Program-made: the position numbers and the translations under genes
The notes under the pieces: generated by a model
Told to the model about the DNA's origin: nothing
Database searches by the model: none
What the model saw: the letters and a program-made list of their open reading frames with translations, nothing else
Shown here: piece after piece, positions 51,287 to 64,000 of the stretch
How positions within the stretch are numbered: position 1 is the stretch's first letter
How the letters are laid out: every line of letters begins with the position of its first letter
Source of the DNA: Pseudomonas sp. P818
Lineage (GTDB): Bacteria; Pseudomonadota; Gammaproteobacteria; Pseudomonadales; Pseudomonadaceae
Direction of reading: 5' to 3'
NCBI RefSeq assembly: GCF_000418555.1
Contig: NZ_ATKM01000011.1
Span: 310,001 to 374,000 of the forward strand
DNA: 64,000 nt

Positions 51287-51339
51287 GTAGGAGCGAGCTC
51301 TGCTCGCGAAGCTTTTTCGCGAGCAGAGCTCGCTCCTAC
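51287..51339. repeat. Perfect REP pair between idh and nudJ
   Basis: GTAGGAGCGAGCTCTGCTCG plus CGA (51287-51309) is followed after 7 bp by its exact 23-bp complement (51317-51339). The left arm plus GCTTTTT is identical to the REP inside opmB. It lies 37 bp upstream of the nudJ start, so it will be in the nudJ leader if transcription starts before it. Confidence 0.9.
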
Positions 51340-51363
51340 GAAGATTGTCCATGTCCATAAATA

Positions 51364-51392
51364 AAGAACCCCGGCACCAGGCCGGGGTTCTT
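51364..51392 (-). terminator. Terminator of idh
   Basis: A perfect 12-bp stem (AAGAACCCCGGC / GCCGGGGTTCTT) with an ACCAG loop begins 18 bp after the idh stop. The A/T ends of the stem supply a short T-run on the minus strand. Confidence 0.85.
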
Positions 51393-51409
51393 CTGACACT
51401 CAAGCCTTA

Positions 51410-53638
<2,229 letters not shown>

Positions 53639-53997
53639 TTAGCGTTAACTCTCTTCTTTGCTGAGCGCGCACAGAAACTCGACCTGCGCGTGTGGCGCGA
53701 ACTCCAGGATGGTGGAGCCGGGTCGAGGACTCGCCGCGGTGATGTTGGATGCACCCGTAGAGTGTCGAACGTTTCGATCCGGCGGACGATGGTGTGTCAC
53801 CGCCGGTTTCAAGAGGCTGCTATCCGGTTCCGGACAGGCCGCCCCTTATGACTCGTTAGTCACCTAAGCAGTATATCACTGCGACGCCTCGTCGCAGAAT
53901 GCCCAGTTGAATAAGACCTTTGCACATGTGTCTGAGGTTCGAGGTTTGCGCTACTCTCGGGAGTGCACACTGTCTAACCACAAGATGGAGTCCAGCA
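53639..53997. promoter_or_regulatory. Divergent idh/icd control region
   Basis: This 359-bp gap must hold the promoters of both isocitrate dehydrogenases. I see a perfect hairpin, CTGCGACG (53879-53886) and CGTCGCAG (53890-53897), near the middle and an AT-richer stretch from about 53845 to 53880. I cannot assign -35/-10 boxes with confidence, and there is no ORF I would defend. Confidence 0.45.
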
Positions 53998-55254
<1,257 letters not shown>

Positions 55255-55276
55255 CCACTTCTCTGATCGAAGCGTG

Positions 55277-55307
55277 AAAAAAAGGCCGGTCAAATGACCG
55301 GCCTTTT
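55277..55307. terminator. Bidirectional terminator between icd and cspD
   Basis: A 13-bp stem (AAAAGGCCGGTCA / TGACCGGCCTTTT) with a 2-nt loop has T-runs on both strands, serving the convergent icd and cspD genes. Confidence 0.92.
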
Positions 55308-55328
55308 CATGGCGATTTGCCAGAGCGC

Positions 55329-55598
55329 TCAGGCTTCGACAGTGCTCGCAATATTTTGCGCCTGGGGTGCGGCCACAGGGGCGTCCTGGGTCGCGCTAAC
55401 CGCACTGATGTTGACCGCATGCAGTCCTTTGGGGCCTTGCACGATCTCGAAGCGAACCGGCTGGCCGGCCTTGAGCGTTTTATAACCGTCCATCTGGATG
55501 GCCGAGTAGTGGGCGAACAGGTCCTCATCTCGGCCATCGGCCAGGATGAATCCATAGCCCTTGGCGTTGTTGAACCACTTGACCTTACCACTGAGCAT
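55329..55598 (-). CDS. cspD: Cold-shock-domain protein CspD
   Basis: An 89-residue OB-fold nucleic-acid-binding protein. It begins MLSGKVKWFNNAKGYGFI (RNP1) with DLFAHYSAI (RNP2), and has a 20-residue Ala/Gln-rich tail beyond the core. CspD of E. coli is a stationary-phase inhibitor of replication. It sits beside clpS-clpA as in many gammaproteobacteria. ATG at 55598; the longer frame to 55640 has no cold-shock homology. Confidence 0.93.
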   Translation of the reverse strand: MLSGKVKWFNNAKGYGFILADGRDEDLFAHYSAIQMDGYKTLKAGQPVRFEIVQGPKGLHAVNISAVSATQDAPVAAPQAQNIASTVEA

Positions 55599-55647
55599 GC
55601 TGATATCCCTCTGCAAAGGACTCCATCTCTGGAGTATCATCCACTTC

Positions 55648-55713
55648 GATTCCGCACGATAACCAACCAGGCTGGGCGAGGGTGCGGAATCCCTGATACC
55701 CGCTAATGGGTAT
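55648..55713. repeat. Two inverted repeats in the cspD leader
   Basis: GATTCCGCAC (55648-55657) pairs perfectly with GTGCGGAATC (55682-55691). Next to it ATACCCGCTAATGGGTAT (55696-55713) is an imperfect palindrome near the predicted cspD transcription start. These may be leader hairpins or an operator. Confidence 0.55.
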
Positions 55714-55719
55714 TCTTTT

Positions 55720-55747
55720 GTTGTAACACCCTTTTGCCGTTAGTCAA
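55720..55747 (-). promoter_or_regulatory. Predicted cspD promoter
   Basis: On the minus strand TTGACT (55742-55747) and TACAAC (55720-55725) are 16 bp apart, giving a start near 55713 and a leader of about 115 nt, a length usual for cold-shock genes. Confidence 0.5.
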
Positions 55748-55829
55748 GGCTATACGGCGGATGGCTGAGAAGTCAGTCAAAATCCCTCTAGCATCCCTGT
55801 TCGCCCGGCCTCGAACCTCTGATTTCAGC

Positions 55830-56192
55830 ATGCATGCAAGTAGCCAGATTCGACTAACATTCAATCAGGATCATCCGGCAGAGCATGAGGACGACTCCTC
55901 TGGTATTGCTGTTCAGGAATCCAAGCCAGCATTGCAGGCACCACCGATGTACAAGGTGGTCTTATTCAATGACGACTACACCCCGATGGATTTCGTCGTC
56001 GAAGTGCTTGAAACATTTTTCGGCATGAACCGGGAGCTGGCGACCAAGATCATGCTGGCCGTCCATACAGAAGGGCGTGCGGTATGTGGTGTTTACACCC
56101 GCGATATTGCAGAGACCAAGGCGATGCAGGTCAATCAGTACGCACGGGAAAGTCAGCATCCGCTACTCTGTGAAATAGAGAAGGACGGTTAA
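55830..56192 (+). CDS. clpS: ClpS, adaptor of ClpAP
   Basis: A 120-residue adaptor that recognises N-degrons and delivers them to ClpA. The core starts [18 protein letters not shown], whose Asn-Asp-Asp residues bind the substrate alpha-amino group, and continues with [20 protein letters not shown]. The first 38 residues are a flexible, acidic extension as in other ClpS proteins. ATG at 55830 gives the family length; its ribosome-binding site is weak. It lies 29 bp before clpA. With Aat and Ate in this window it completes the bacterial N-end-rule set. Confidence 0.93.
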   Translation: MHASSQIRLTFNQDHPAEHEDDSSGIAVQESKPALQAPPMYKVVLFNDDYTPMDFVVEVLETFFGMNRELATKIMLAVHTEGRAVCGVYTRDIAETKAMQVNQYARESQHPLLCEIEKDG

Positions 56193-56221
56193 CGCCGGCC
56201 ACTTGGGTATGAGGTGAAGCT

Positions 56222-58492
56222 ATGTTGAATCGAGAGCTCGAAGTCACCCTCAATCTGGCTTTCAAGGAGGCCCGTGCCAAGCGTCATGAATTCATGACGG
56301 TCGAGCATCTGCTGCTCGCCTTGCTGGACAACGAGGCAGCCGCCAGTGTGCTGCGGGCCTGTGGGGCCAACCTCGACAAGCTGCGCCATGATCTGCAGGA
56401 GTTCATCGACTCCACCACGCCATTGATTCCTCAGCACGACGAAGACCGCGAAACCCAGCCGACCCTGGGCTTCCAGCGCGTGCTGCAGCGCGCGGTGTTC
56501 CATGTGCAGAGTTCCGGCAAGCGCGAAGTGACCGGCGCCAACGTGCTGGTGGCCATCTTCAGCGAACAGGAAAGTCAGGCGGTATTCCTGCTCAAGCAAC
56601 AGAGCGTCGCCCGTATCGATGTGGTCAACTACATCGCCCATGGCATTTCCAAGGTGCCGGGGCACGGCGAGCACCACGAAAACGACCAGGACATGCAGGA
56701 TGAGGAGGGCGGTGAGGCCTCCACTTCCGGCAATCCTTTGGATGCCTACGCCAGCAACCTCAATGAACTGGCCCGTCAGGGGCGTATCGACCCGTTGGTC
56801 GGGCGCGAGCATGAAGTCGAGCGCGTCGCGCAGATTCTCGCCCGTCGGCGCAAGAACAACCCGCTGCTGGTAGGCGAGGCTGGCGTCGGCAAGACCGCCA
56901 TTGCCGAAGGTCTGGCCAAGCGCATCGTCGACGAGCAGGTTCCTGATCTGCTGGCCGACAGCGTGGTCTATTCCCTGGATCTCGGCGCACTGCTGGCCGG
57001 TACCAAGTACCGCGGCGACTTCGAGAAGCGTTTCAAGGCATTGCTCAACGAGTTGCGCAAGCGTCCGCACGCCATCCTCTTCATCGACGAGATTCACACC
57101 ATCATCGGTGCCGGTGCGGCGTCGGGTGGGGTGATGGATGCGTCCAATCTGCTCAAGCCGATGTTGTCCTCGGGCGAGATCCGCTGCATCGGCTCCACCA
57201 CCTTCCAGGAATTTCGCGGCATCTTCGAGAAGGATCGCGCTTTGGCGCGGCGCTTCCAGAAGGTCGACGTGGTCGAACCGTCGGTGGAGGACACCGTTGG
57301 CATCCTCAAGGGGCTCAAGGCGCGTTTCGAGCAGCATCACCACATCGAATATAGCGACGAGGCGCTGCGTGCAGCGGCCGAGCTGGCTGCGCGCTATATC
57401 AATGATCGGCACATGCCGGACAAGGCCATCGACGTGATCGACGAGGCCGGCGCCTATCAGCGCCTGCAACCGGAAGACAAGCGCGTGGCGCGTATCGATG
57501 TCGCTCAGGTCGAGGACATCGTCGCCAAGATCGCGCGGATTCCGCCGAAGCACGTCTCCAGCTCCGACAAGGAGCTACTGCGCAATCTCGAGCGCGACCT
57601 CAAGCTCACCGTGTTCGGTCAGGACGCCGCCATCGACTCGCTGGCGACCGCCATCAAGCTGTCGCGTGCCGGCCTCAAGGCACCGGACAAGCCGGTTGGC
57701 TCCTTCCTCTTCGCCGGGCCTACCGGCGTGGGCAAGACCGAGGCGGCTCGTCAGCTGGCCAAGGCCATGGGCATCGAACTGGTGCGCTTCGATATGTCCG
57801 AGTACATGGAGCGCCATACCGTGTCTCGTCTGATCGGGGCGCCGCCCGGTTACGTCGGTTTCGATCAGGGCGGTCTGCTGACCGAGGCGATCACCAAGCA
57901 GCCGCACTGCGTGCTGCTGCTCGATGAGATCGAGAAGGCGCACCCGGAAGTCTTCAACCTGCTACTGCAGGTGATGGACCACGGCACCCTGACCGACAAC
58001 AACGGCCGCAAGGCGGACTTCCGCAACGTGATCCTGATCATGACCACCAACGCCGGTGCGGAAACCGCCTCGCGTGCATCGATCGGTTTCACTCAGCAGG
58101 ATCACTCCACCGATGCCATGGAAGTGATCAAGAAGAGCTTCACGCCGGAGTTCCGCAACCGCCTGGACACCATCATCCAGTTTGGTCGTCTCAGCCACGA
58201 AACCATCAAGAGCATCGTCGACAAGTTCCTCACCGAACTGCAGGCGCAGCTGGAAGACAAGCGCGTTACGCTGGAAGTCAGCGACGCGGCGCGCAGCTGG
58301 CTGGCCGAGCGCGGTTACGATGTGTTGATGGGTGCGCGGCCGATGGCTCGTCTGATCCAGGACAAGATCAAGCGTCCACTGGCAGAGGAGATCCTCTTCG
58401 GCGAGCTGGCCGAGCATGGCGGCGTGGTGCACGTCGACATCAAGGATGGCGAGCCCAGCTTCGAGTTCGAGACGGCGGCGGAGGTCGCCTGA
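56222..58492 (+). CDS. clpA: ClpA, ATP-dependent unfoldase
   Basis: A 756-residue Hsp100 AAA+ unfoldase that feeds proteins to ClpP. The N-domain (about 1-145) is preceded by [18 protein letters not shown]. The linker is acidic. AAA-1 has Walker A GEAGVGKT at about 218-225 and Walker [13 protein letters not shown]-2 has Walker A GPTGVGKT at about 499-506 and VLLLDEIEK. The IGF-type ClpP-docking loop appears as RASIGF near residue 620. It has no ClpB-type middle domain. Cotranscribed with clpS. Confidence 0.97.
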   Translation: MLNRELEVTLNLAFKEARAKRHEFMTVEHLLLALLDNEAAASVLRACGANLDKLRHDLQEFIDSTTPLIPQHDEDRETQPTLGFQRVLQRAVFHVQSSGKREVTGANVLVAIFSEQESQAVFLLKQQSVARIDVVNYIAHGISKVPGHGEHHENDQDMQDEEGGEASTSGNPLDAYASNLNELARQGRIDPLVGREHEVERVAQILARRRKNNPLLVGEAGVGKTAIAEGLAKRIVDEQVPDLLADSVVYSLDLGALLAGTKYRGDFEKRFKALLNELRKRPHAILFIDEIHTIIGAGAASGGVMDASNLLKPMLSSGEIRCIGSTTFQEFRGIFEKDRALARRFQKVDVVEPSVEDTVGILKGLKARFEQHHHIEYSDEALRAAAELAARYINDRHMPDKAIDVIDEAGAYQRLQPEDKRVARIDVAQVEDIVAKIARIPPKHVSSSDKELLRNLERDLKLTVFGQDAAIDSLATAIKLSRAGLKAPDKPVGSFLFAGPTGVGKTEAARQLAKAMGIELVRFDMSEYMERHTVSRLIGAPPGYVGFDQGGLLTEAITKQPHCVLLLDEIEKAHPEVFNLLLQVMDHGTLTDNNGRKADFRNVILIMTTNAGAETASRASIGFTQQDHSTDAMEVIKKSFTPEFRNRLDTIIQFGRLSHETIKSIVDKFLTELQAQLEDKRVTLEVSDAARSWLAERGYDVLMGARPMARLIQDKIKRPLAEEILFGELAEHGGVVHVDIKDGEPSFEFETAAEVA

Positions 58493-58536
58493 TCGAAAGG
58501 CTGTCCACCGAGGGTCAAAGGCTTTCGGTGGGCCAA

Positions 58537-58568
58537 CGAAAACGCCCGGCATAGGCCGGGCGTTTTCG
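58537..58568. terminator. Bidirectional terminator between clpA and infA
   Basis: A perfect 14-bp stem (CGAAAACGCCCGGC / GCCGGGCGTTTTCG) with an ATAG loop lies in the gap between the convergent genes. Confidence 0.9.
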
Positions 58569-58581
58569 TTTGGTGCTTGGC

Positions 58582-58800
58582 TTAACGGGCGCGGTAGGTA
58601 ATGCGGCCCTTGCTCAAGTCATAAGGCGTCAGCTCAACGCGCACCTTGTCACCAGTGAGAATGCGGATGTAGTTCTTGCGCATCTTGCCGGAGATGTGCG
58701 CGGTAACGACGTGCCCGTTTTCCAACTCCACGCGGAACATGGTGTTGGGCAGGGTGTCGACGACAGTGCCTTCCATTTCGAAGCTGTCTTCTTTCGACAT
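58582..58800 (-). CDS. infA: Translation initiation factor IF-1
   Basis: A 72-residue S1/OB-fold protein that blocks the ribosomal A site during initiation. The sequence [19 protein letters not shown] and its end GRITYRAR are canonical. ATG at 58800; the longer frame to 58854 is upstream leader. It is the last of the minus-strand run from trxB, but its 136-bp upstream gap allows its own promoter. Confidence 0.97.
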
Positions 58801-58936
58801 GCAGTAAAGCCCTCGGTATCCAGGAAATGGCCCGGTGCAACTGGCGCCAGGCAAAAGCGGCGTGCATTGTGCCCGAAAACAGGGGGCTGCGCCAAGTGGC
58901 TTGGATGGTCGAGCAGGGAGGTGCTCGTCGCAGGGG

Positions 58937-59644
58937 CTAGGTCAGCAGCGTCCAGCGCTGATTGACGAAGAGTTCGATCGGGCGGTACTGGGTCTTGTAG
59001 TTCATCTTGCGGCAATTCTTGATCCAGTAGCCGAGATAGACGGCGTCCAGGCCCTGGCGCGCAGTCTCGCCGATCTGCCAGAGGATGGCGAAGCGACCCA
59101 GGCTGCGGCGCTCTTCGGCCGGATCGTAGAAGGTATAGACCGCCGATAGACCGTTCGGCAGAAGGTCGGTGACGGCAATCGCCACCAACCGGTCCTGCAG
59201 ACGGAATTCATAGAAGCGTGAAAAGGGCAGGTCACGCACCAGGAAGGTAGAAAACTGATCACGGCTGGGTGGATACATGTCGCCATCGGCGTGACGTTGC
59301 TCGATGTAGCGCACGTAGAGGTCGTAATACTCCTCGGTGAATGCCGGGCGCACGCAGCGAACGACGATATCTTCATTGCGCTTGAGAATGCGGCGCTGTT
59401 GCCGGTTGGGGGTGAAGCGTGCGGCCGGAATGCGTGCCGGAATGCAGGCGGTGCACTGCTGGCAGTGTGGGCGATAGAGATGATCGCCACTGCGGCGAAA
59501 GCCCAGCTCCGACAGTTCGGCATAGACCAGCACATCCATGGGCTGACTGGGGTCGAGAAACAGGGTGGTGGCCTGTTCTTCGGGCAGATAGCTGCATGGA
59601 TGGGGTTGAGTGGCATAGAACTTCAGGCGGGCCAGCTCGGTCAT
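58937..59644 (-). CDS. ate: Aspartate/glutamate leucyl-transferase (Ate/Bpt family)
   Basis: A 235-residue GNAT-fold aminoacyl-tRNA-protein transferase of the Bpt branch. It transfers leucine to N-terminal Asp or Glu to create N-degrons. The N-terminal cysteine-containing domain ([23 protein letters not shown]) and the C-terminal [18 protein letters not shown] are characteristic. It follows aat by 54 bp. Older annotations call it arginyl-tRNA-protein transferase. The exact specificity is inferred from the branch. Confidence 0.93.
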
Positions 59645-59698
59645 GGCGAAATCTCGAAAAAGCCTGACTAAGAGTGTATGTCAGGCTTGGCTGCTCGA

Positions 59699-60379
59699 CT
59701 AGGCGAGCCAGTCCGCCTGGCTCGGCAGATCGAGATGGTGCTGCAGATACTCGGCAAAGCGGGCGCGGGGTATGGCTCTGGCGCCGAAGCTGTGCAGGTG
59801 CTGGGTGGGCATCTGACAGTCGATGAGCACGAAACCCCATTGCTGTAGCTTGTCGACCAGGGTGGCAAAACCGACTTTCGATGCATTGTCGGCGCGGCTG
59901 AACATGGATTCGCCGAAGAACAGCTGTCCCATCGCCAGGCCGTAGAGTCCGCCGACCAGCTCGTCGTACTGCCAGACTTCCACCGAATGAGCGATGCCGC
60001 GCTCGTGCAACTGCAGATAGGCCTCCTGCATGCCGCGGGTGATCCAGGTGCCATCGGCGTAAGCGCGCGGCTCGGCACAGGCGGCTATGACAGCTGAGAA
60101 ATCCTGGTCGAAGGTGACGCGGTAGCGCTGCTGGCGTAGCAATTTGGCCAGGCTGCGGGAAACATGCAGCTCCTCGGGGAACAGCACGGTGCGCGGATCC
60201 GGTGACCACCAGAGAATCGGCTGGCCATCCTGAAACCAGGGAAAGCAGCCATGCCGATAGGCGCTGATCAGGCGGTCGGCGCTCAGGTCGCCGCCAGCAG
60301 CCAGCAAGCCGTTGGGTTCGCGCATGGCTTTGGCCAGTGGCGGGAACTGTAGGGAGTCACGTTGCAGCCAGGTCAGCAT
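59699..60379 (-). CDS. aat: Leucyl/phenylalanyl-tRNA-protein transferase
   Basis: A 226-residue enzyme that attaches Leu or Phe to proteins beginning with Arg or Lys for ClpS recognition. Conserved stretches are [20 protein letters not shown] near the N-terminus, [20 protein letters not shown] and [22 protein letters not shown] at 60379 ([11 protein letters not shown]) is the family start. A hairpin at 60405-60427 lies between it and trxB. Confidence 0.96.
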   Translation of the reverse strand: MLTWLQRDSLQFPPLAKAMREPNGLLAAGGDLSADRLISAYRHGCFPWFQDGQPILWWSPDPRTVLFPEELHVSRSLAKLLRQQRYRVTFDQDFSAVIAACAEPRAYADGTWITRGMQEAYLQLHERGIAHSVEVWQYDELVGGLYGLAMGQLFFGESMFSRADNASKVGFATLVDKLQQWGFVLIDCQMPTQHLHSFGARAIPRARFAEYLQHHLDLPSQADWLA

Positions 60380-60404
60380 GCGCGTTGCTCCAGCGGGGCA
60401 GGGG

Positions 60405-60427
60405 AGGGCGAGCAAGTCGCTCGCCCT
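60405..60427. repeat. Hairpin between trxB and aat
   Basis: AGGGCGAGC and GCTCGCCCT form a perfect 9-bp stem with an AAGTC loop, 7 bp after the trxB stop. With no T-run, it is a weak or processing-type hairpin rather than a clear terminator. Confidence 0.5.
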
Positions 60428-60433
60428 GGTCCA

Positions 60434-61462
<1,029 letters not shown>

Positions 61463-61498
61463 CTACACCGAAGCAGGGTAGGTGCGGGAGCGCGCTGA

Positions 61499-61528
61499 TT
61501 GGCCTACTTCTCAGGCTGGCCCTACAAT
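61499..61528 (+). promoter_or_regulatory. Predicted ftsK promoter
   Basis: TTGGCC (61499-61504) and TACAAT (61523-61528) are 18 bp apart, about 45 nt before the ftsK start, in the 170-200 bp region between the divergent trxB and ftsK. Confidence 0.45.
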
Positions 61529-61578
61529 AGGCCGCTTCCACGGTTAACCATCAGATGGACGCGCCAGAGGCGCAGGAA

Positions 61579-63987
61579 ATGGCTGTTTTGAAAAATTCCA
61601 CCACCCAGATCACCGATTGGCGCCAGAAGCTTCAGTATCGACTGAAGGAAGGCGCTTTGATCGCCCTGGGCGCGATGTGCCTCTATCTGCTGATGGCACT
61701 GTTGACCTACAACGTCGCCGACCCGGCCTGGGACAATAGCGTCCAGGTGGAGCGCATCATCAATGCCGGCGGCAGCATCGGCGCCTGGTTGTCCAGCGCG
61801 CTGTTCGGCGCCCTGGGTTACTTCGCCTACATTTTTCCATTGTTGCTGGCTGCCAAGACCTGGCAGGTGTTCCGCACGCGCAATCAGCCCTGGCACTGGA
61901 ATGGCTGGCTGTTTTCCTGGCACAGCATCGGTCTGGTGTTCCTGATTCTCTCGGGCGCCGCGCTTGGCGACATTCATTTCTCTGCCGCCGCAGGCATGCA
62001 GGGCTCCGGCGGTGGCATGCTCGGTGCCAGCCTGGGGGATCTGGCCGTGCATGCGCTGAACGTGCAGGGCAGTACGCTGGTGTTCCTGGCGTTGTTCCTG
62101 TTTGGCCTGACGGTGTTCACCGATTTGTCCTGGTTCCGCGTGATGGACCTGACGGGCAAGATCACCCTCGATCTGATCGAGCTGATTCACGGCGCCATTA
62201 CCGGTTGGTGGAATGCCCGCAACGAGCGCAAGCAGATGAAAATCCAGCTGCGTGAGCTGGACGAGCGGGTTACCGAAGTGGCGGCGCCAGTGGTGTCTGA
62301 TCGTCGCGAGCAGGCCAAGGTCAAGGAGCGCCTGATCGAGCGCGAAGAGTCACTCAGCAAGCACATGAGCGAGCGCGAAAAGCGTCCAGCACCGGTTATC
62401 ACGCCTCCAGCGCCGCCCAAGGCAGCTGAGCCGAGCAAGCGTGTACTCAAGGAGAAGCAGGCTCCCTTGTTCGTCGACACCGCCATCGAAGGCAGCCTGC
62501 CGCCGATTTCCATCCTCGATGTCGCCGAGAAGAAGCAGAAGCAGTTCTCCCCCGAGTCGCTGGAGGCCATGTCGCGCCTGCTCGAGATCAAGCTCAAGGA
62601 GTTCGGTGTCGATGTCGTGGTCGAGTCCGTGCATCCCGGTCCGGTGATTACCCGTTTCGAAATTCAGCCCGCTGCCGGGGTGAAGGTCAGCCGCATCTCC
62701 AACCTGGCCAAGGATCTGGCGCGCTCGATGGCCATGGTCAGCGTGCGCGTGGTTGAGGTGATCCCCGGCAAGACCACCGTGGGCATCGAGGTGCCCAACG
62801 AGGATCGTCAGATCGTGCGCTTCTCCGAGGTGCTGTCTTCGAGCGAGTACGACGATGCCAAATCGCCGGTGACTCTGGCGCTGGGGCACGATATCGGCGG
62901 TCGCCCGGTGATTGCCGATCTGGCCAAGATGCCGCACCTGCTGGTGGCCGGTACTACCGGTTCCGGTAAGTCGGTGGGGGTCAACGCGATGATCCTGTCG
63001 GTGCTGTTCAAGTCCACGCCGGAAGAGGCGCGGATGATCATGATCGACCCGAAGATGCTCGAGCTGTCGATCTACGAAGGCATCCCGCATTTGCTGTGCC
63101 CGGTAGTCACCGACATGAAGGAGGCGGCCAACGCGCTGCGCTGGTCGGTTGCCGAGATGGAGCGTCGTTACAAGCTGATGGCTGCGATGGGCGTGCGCAA
63201 CCTGGCCGGTTTCAACCGCAAGGTGAAGGATGCCATCGAGGCCGGTACGCCGTTGCATGATCCGCTCTACAAGCGCGAGTCGATGGACGATGAACCGCCG
63301 CACCTGAAAACGCTGCCGACCATCGTCGTGGTCGTCGACGAATTCGCCGACATGATGATGATCGTCGGCAAGAAGGTCGAAGAACTGATCGCACGTATCG
63401 CGCAGAAGGCGCGTGCCGCCGGTATCCACCTGATCCTCGCCACCCAGCGCCCATCGGTGGACGTGATCACTGGCCTGATCAAGGCCAACATCCCCACCCG
63501 CATGGCGTTCCAGGTATCGAGCAAGATCGACTCGCGCACCATTCTCGATCAGGGCGGCGCCGAGCAGCTACTTGGTCACGGTGACATGCTTTATTTGCCG
63601 CCCGGCACCGGTCTGCCGATTCGCGTGCACGGTGCCTTCGTATCCGATGACGAAGTGCATCGCGTGGTCGAGGCCTGGAAGCAGCGCGGTGCGCCGGACT
63701 ACATCGAGGACATCCTCGCCGGGGTCGAGGAGGGCGGCAGCGGCTTCGAAGGTGGCGGCGGTGGCGAAGGCGGCGAGGGCAGCGAGGAAGACCCGCTGTA
63801 TGACGAGGCCGTCAATTTCGTGCTGGAAAGCCGCCGCGCCTCCATTTCCGCGGTGCAACGCAAGCTGAAGATTGGCTACAACCGCGCCGCGCGCATGATC
63901 GAGGCGATGGAGATGGCTGGCGTGGTCAGCTCGATGAATACCAACGGTTCGCGCGAGGTACTCGCGCCCGGTTCATCACGTGACTGA
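61579..63987 (+). CDS. ftsK: DNA translocase FtsK
   Basis: An 802-residue septal DNA pump that clears chromosome dimers and activates Xer recombination. Four membrane helices lie in about residues 20-190. A rather short linker, rich in charged residues, spans about 200-290. The RecA-like motor has Walker A GTTGSGKS at about 458-465 and Walker [13 protein letters not shown], and the C-terminal gamma winged helix contains [21 protein letters not shown] Gly/Glu-rich hinge sits before gamma. ATG at 61579 has AGAGG 8 bp upstream; the in-frame ATG at 61555 (810 residues) has no ribosome-binding site but cannot be excluded. Confidence 0.95.
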   Translation: MAVLKNSTTQITDWRQKLQYRLKEGALIALGAMCLYLLMALLTYNVADPAWDNSVQVERIINAGGSIGAWLSSALFGALGYFAYIFPLLLAAKTWQVFRTRNQPWHWNGWLFSWHSIGLVFLILSGAALGDIHFSAAAGMQGSGGGMLGASLGDLAVHALNVQGSTLVFLALFLFGLTVFTDLSWFRVMDLTGKITLDLIELIHGAITGWWNARNERKQMKIQLRELDERVTEVAAPVVSDRREQAKVKERLIEREESLSKHMSEREKRPAPVITPPAPPKAAEPSKRVLKEKQAPLFVDTAIEGSLPPISILDVAEKKQKQFSPESLEAMSRLLEIKLKEFGVDVVVESVHPGPVITRFEIQPAAGVKVSRISNLAKDLARSMAMVSVRVVEVIPGKTTVGIEVPNEDRQIVRFSEVLSSSEYDDAKSPVTLALGHDIGGRPVIADLAKMPHLLVAGTTGSGKSVGVNAMILSVLFKSTPEEARMIMIDPKMLELSIYEGIPHLLCPVVTDMKEAANALRWSVAEMERRYKLMAAMGVRNLAGFNRKVKDAIEAGTPLHDPLYKRESMDDEPPHLKTLPTIVVVVDEFADMMMIVGKKVEELIARIAQKARAAGIHLILATQRPSVDVITGLIKANIPTRMAFQVSSKIDSRTILDQGGAEQLLGHGDMLYLPPGTGLPIRVHGAFVSDDEVHRVVEAWKQRGAPDYIEDILAGVEEGGSGFEGGGGGEGGEGSEEDPLYDEAVNFVLESRRASISAVQRKLKIGYNRAARMIEAMEMAGVVSSMNTNGSREVLAPGSSRD

Positions 63988-64000
63988 GTGTTGCGCGCCG

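Overview
The window is chromosomal DNA from a Pseudomonas-type gammaproteobacterium. This rests on high GC, the fused nuoCD in a 13-gene nuo operon, a MuxABC-OpmB pump set, two different isocitrate dehydrogenases side by side, the order nudJ-mnmA-hflD-purB, and GTAGGAGCG-type REP palindromes. Gene content and order from nuo to ftsK resemble what I recall of the P. aeruginosa core chromosome. I cannot fix the species. No phage, insertion sequence, CRISPR array, tRNA or rRNA is visible; most of the window is conserved core genome.

Layout. 1-10.5 kb: a TerC-type membrane protein, a PstS-like/OmpA fusion protein, exonuclease III, a GNAT acetyltransferase, the TamA-TamB outer-membrane assembly pair and thiol peroxidase. 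10.6-19.7 kb: the RND pump operon muxA-muxB-muxC-opmB, with phased GTAAA repeats upstream, one REP pair inside the operon and a second REP pair inside the opmB coding sequence. 19.7-20.9 kb: an orphan TRAP solute-binding gene (dctP) with a sigma-54 promoter and two matching palindromes. 21.1-36.4 kb: nuoA to nuoN (complex I) on the minus strand, interrupted only between nuoL and nuoM by a 266-bp element of nested inverted repeats. 36.8-43.4 kb: a secreted pectin-acetylesterase/Notum-like hydrolase, a PlcR-like helical protein, a PhoX phosphatase with a Pho-box-like site, and isocitrate lyase with a long regulated leader. 43.4-51.3 kb: the roxA-GNAT-unknown-secretin-fragment operon, purB, an EamA transporter, hflD, mnmA and nudJ. 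51.4-58.8 kb: monomeric and dimeric isocitrate dehydrogenases (divergent), cspD, clpS-clpA and infA. 58.9-64 kb: ate, aat, trxB and ftsK.

How the genes work together. Isocitrate lyase and the two isocitrate dehydrogenases form the isocitrate branch point, and nuo oxidises the NADH made by central metabolism. ClpS, ClpA, Ate and Aat form a complete N-degron pathway: Aat and Ate add N-terminal residues, ClpS recognises them and ClpA unfolds the substrate. The PstS/OmpA fusion and PhoX both carry Pho-box-like sites and probably belong to the phosphate-starvation regulon. TamAB and MuxABC-OpmB act at the envelope.

No wholly new multi-gene system was found. The most unusual signals are in non-coding or repeat DNA: the nested-repeat element between nuoL and nuoM, the REP pair read through as the OpmB N-terminus, the 11-bp-phased repeats before muxA, and the sigma-54/palindrome array before dctP.
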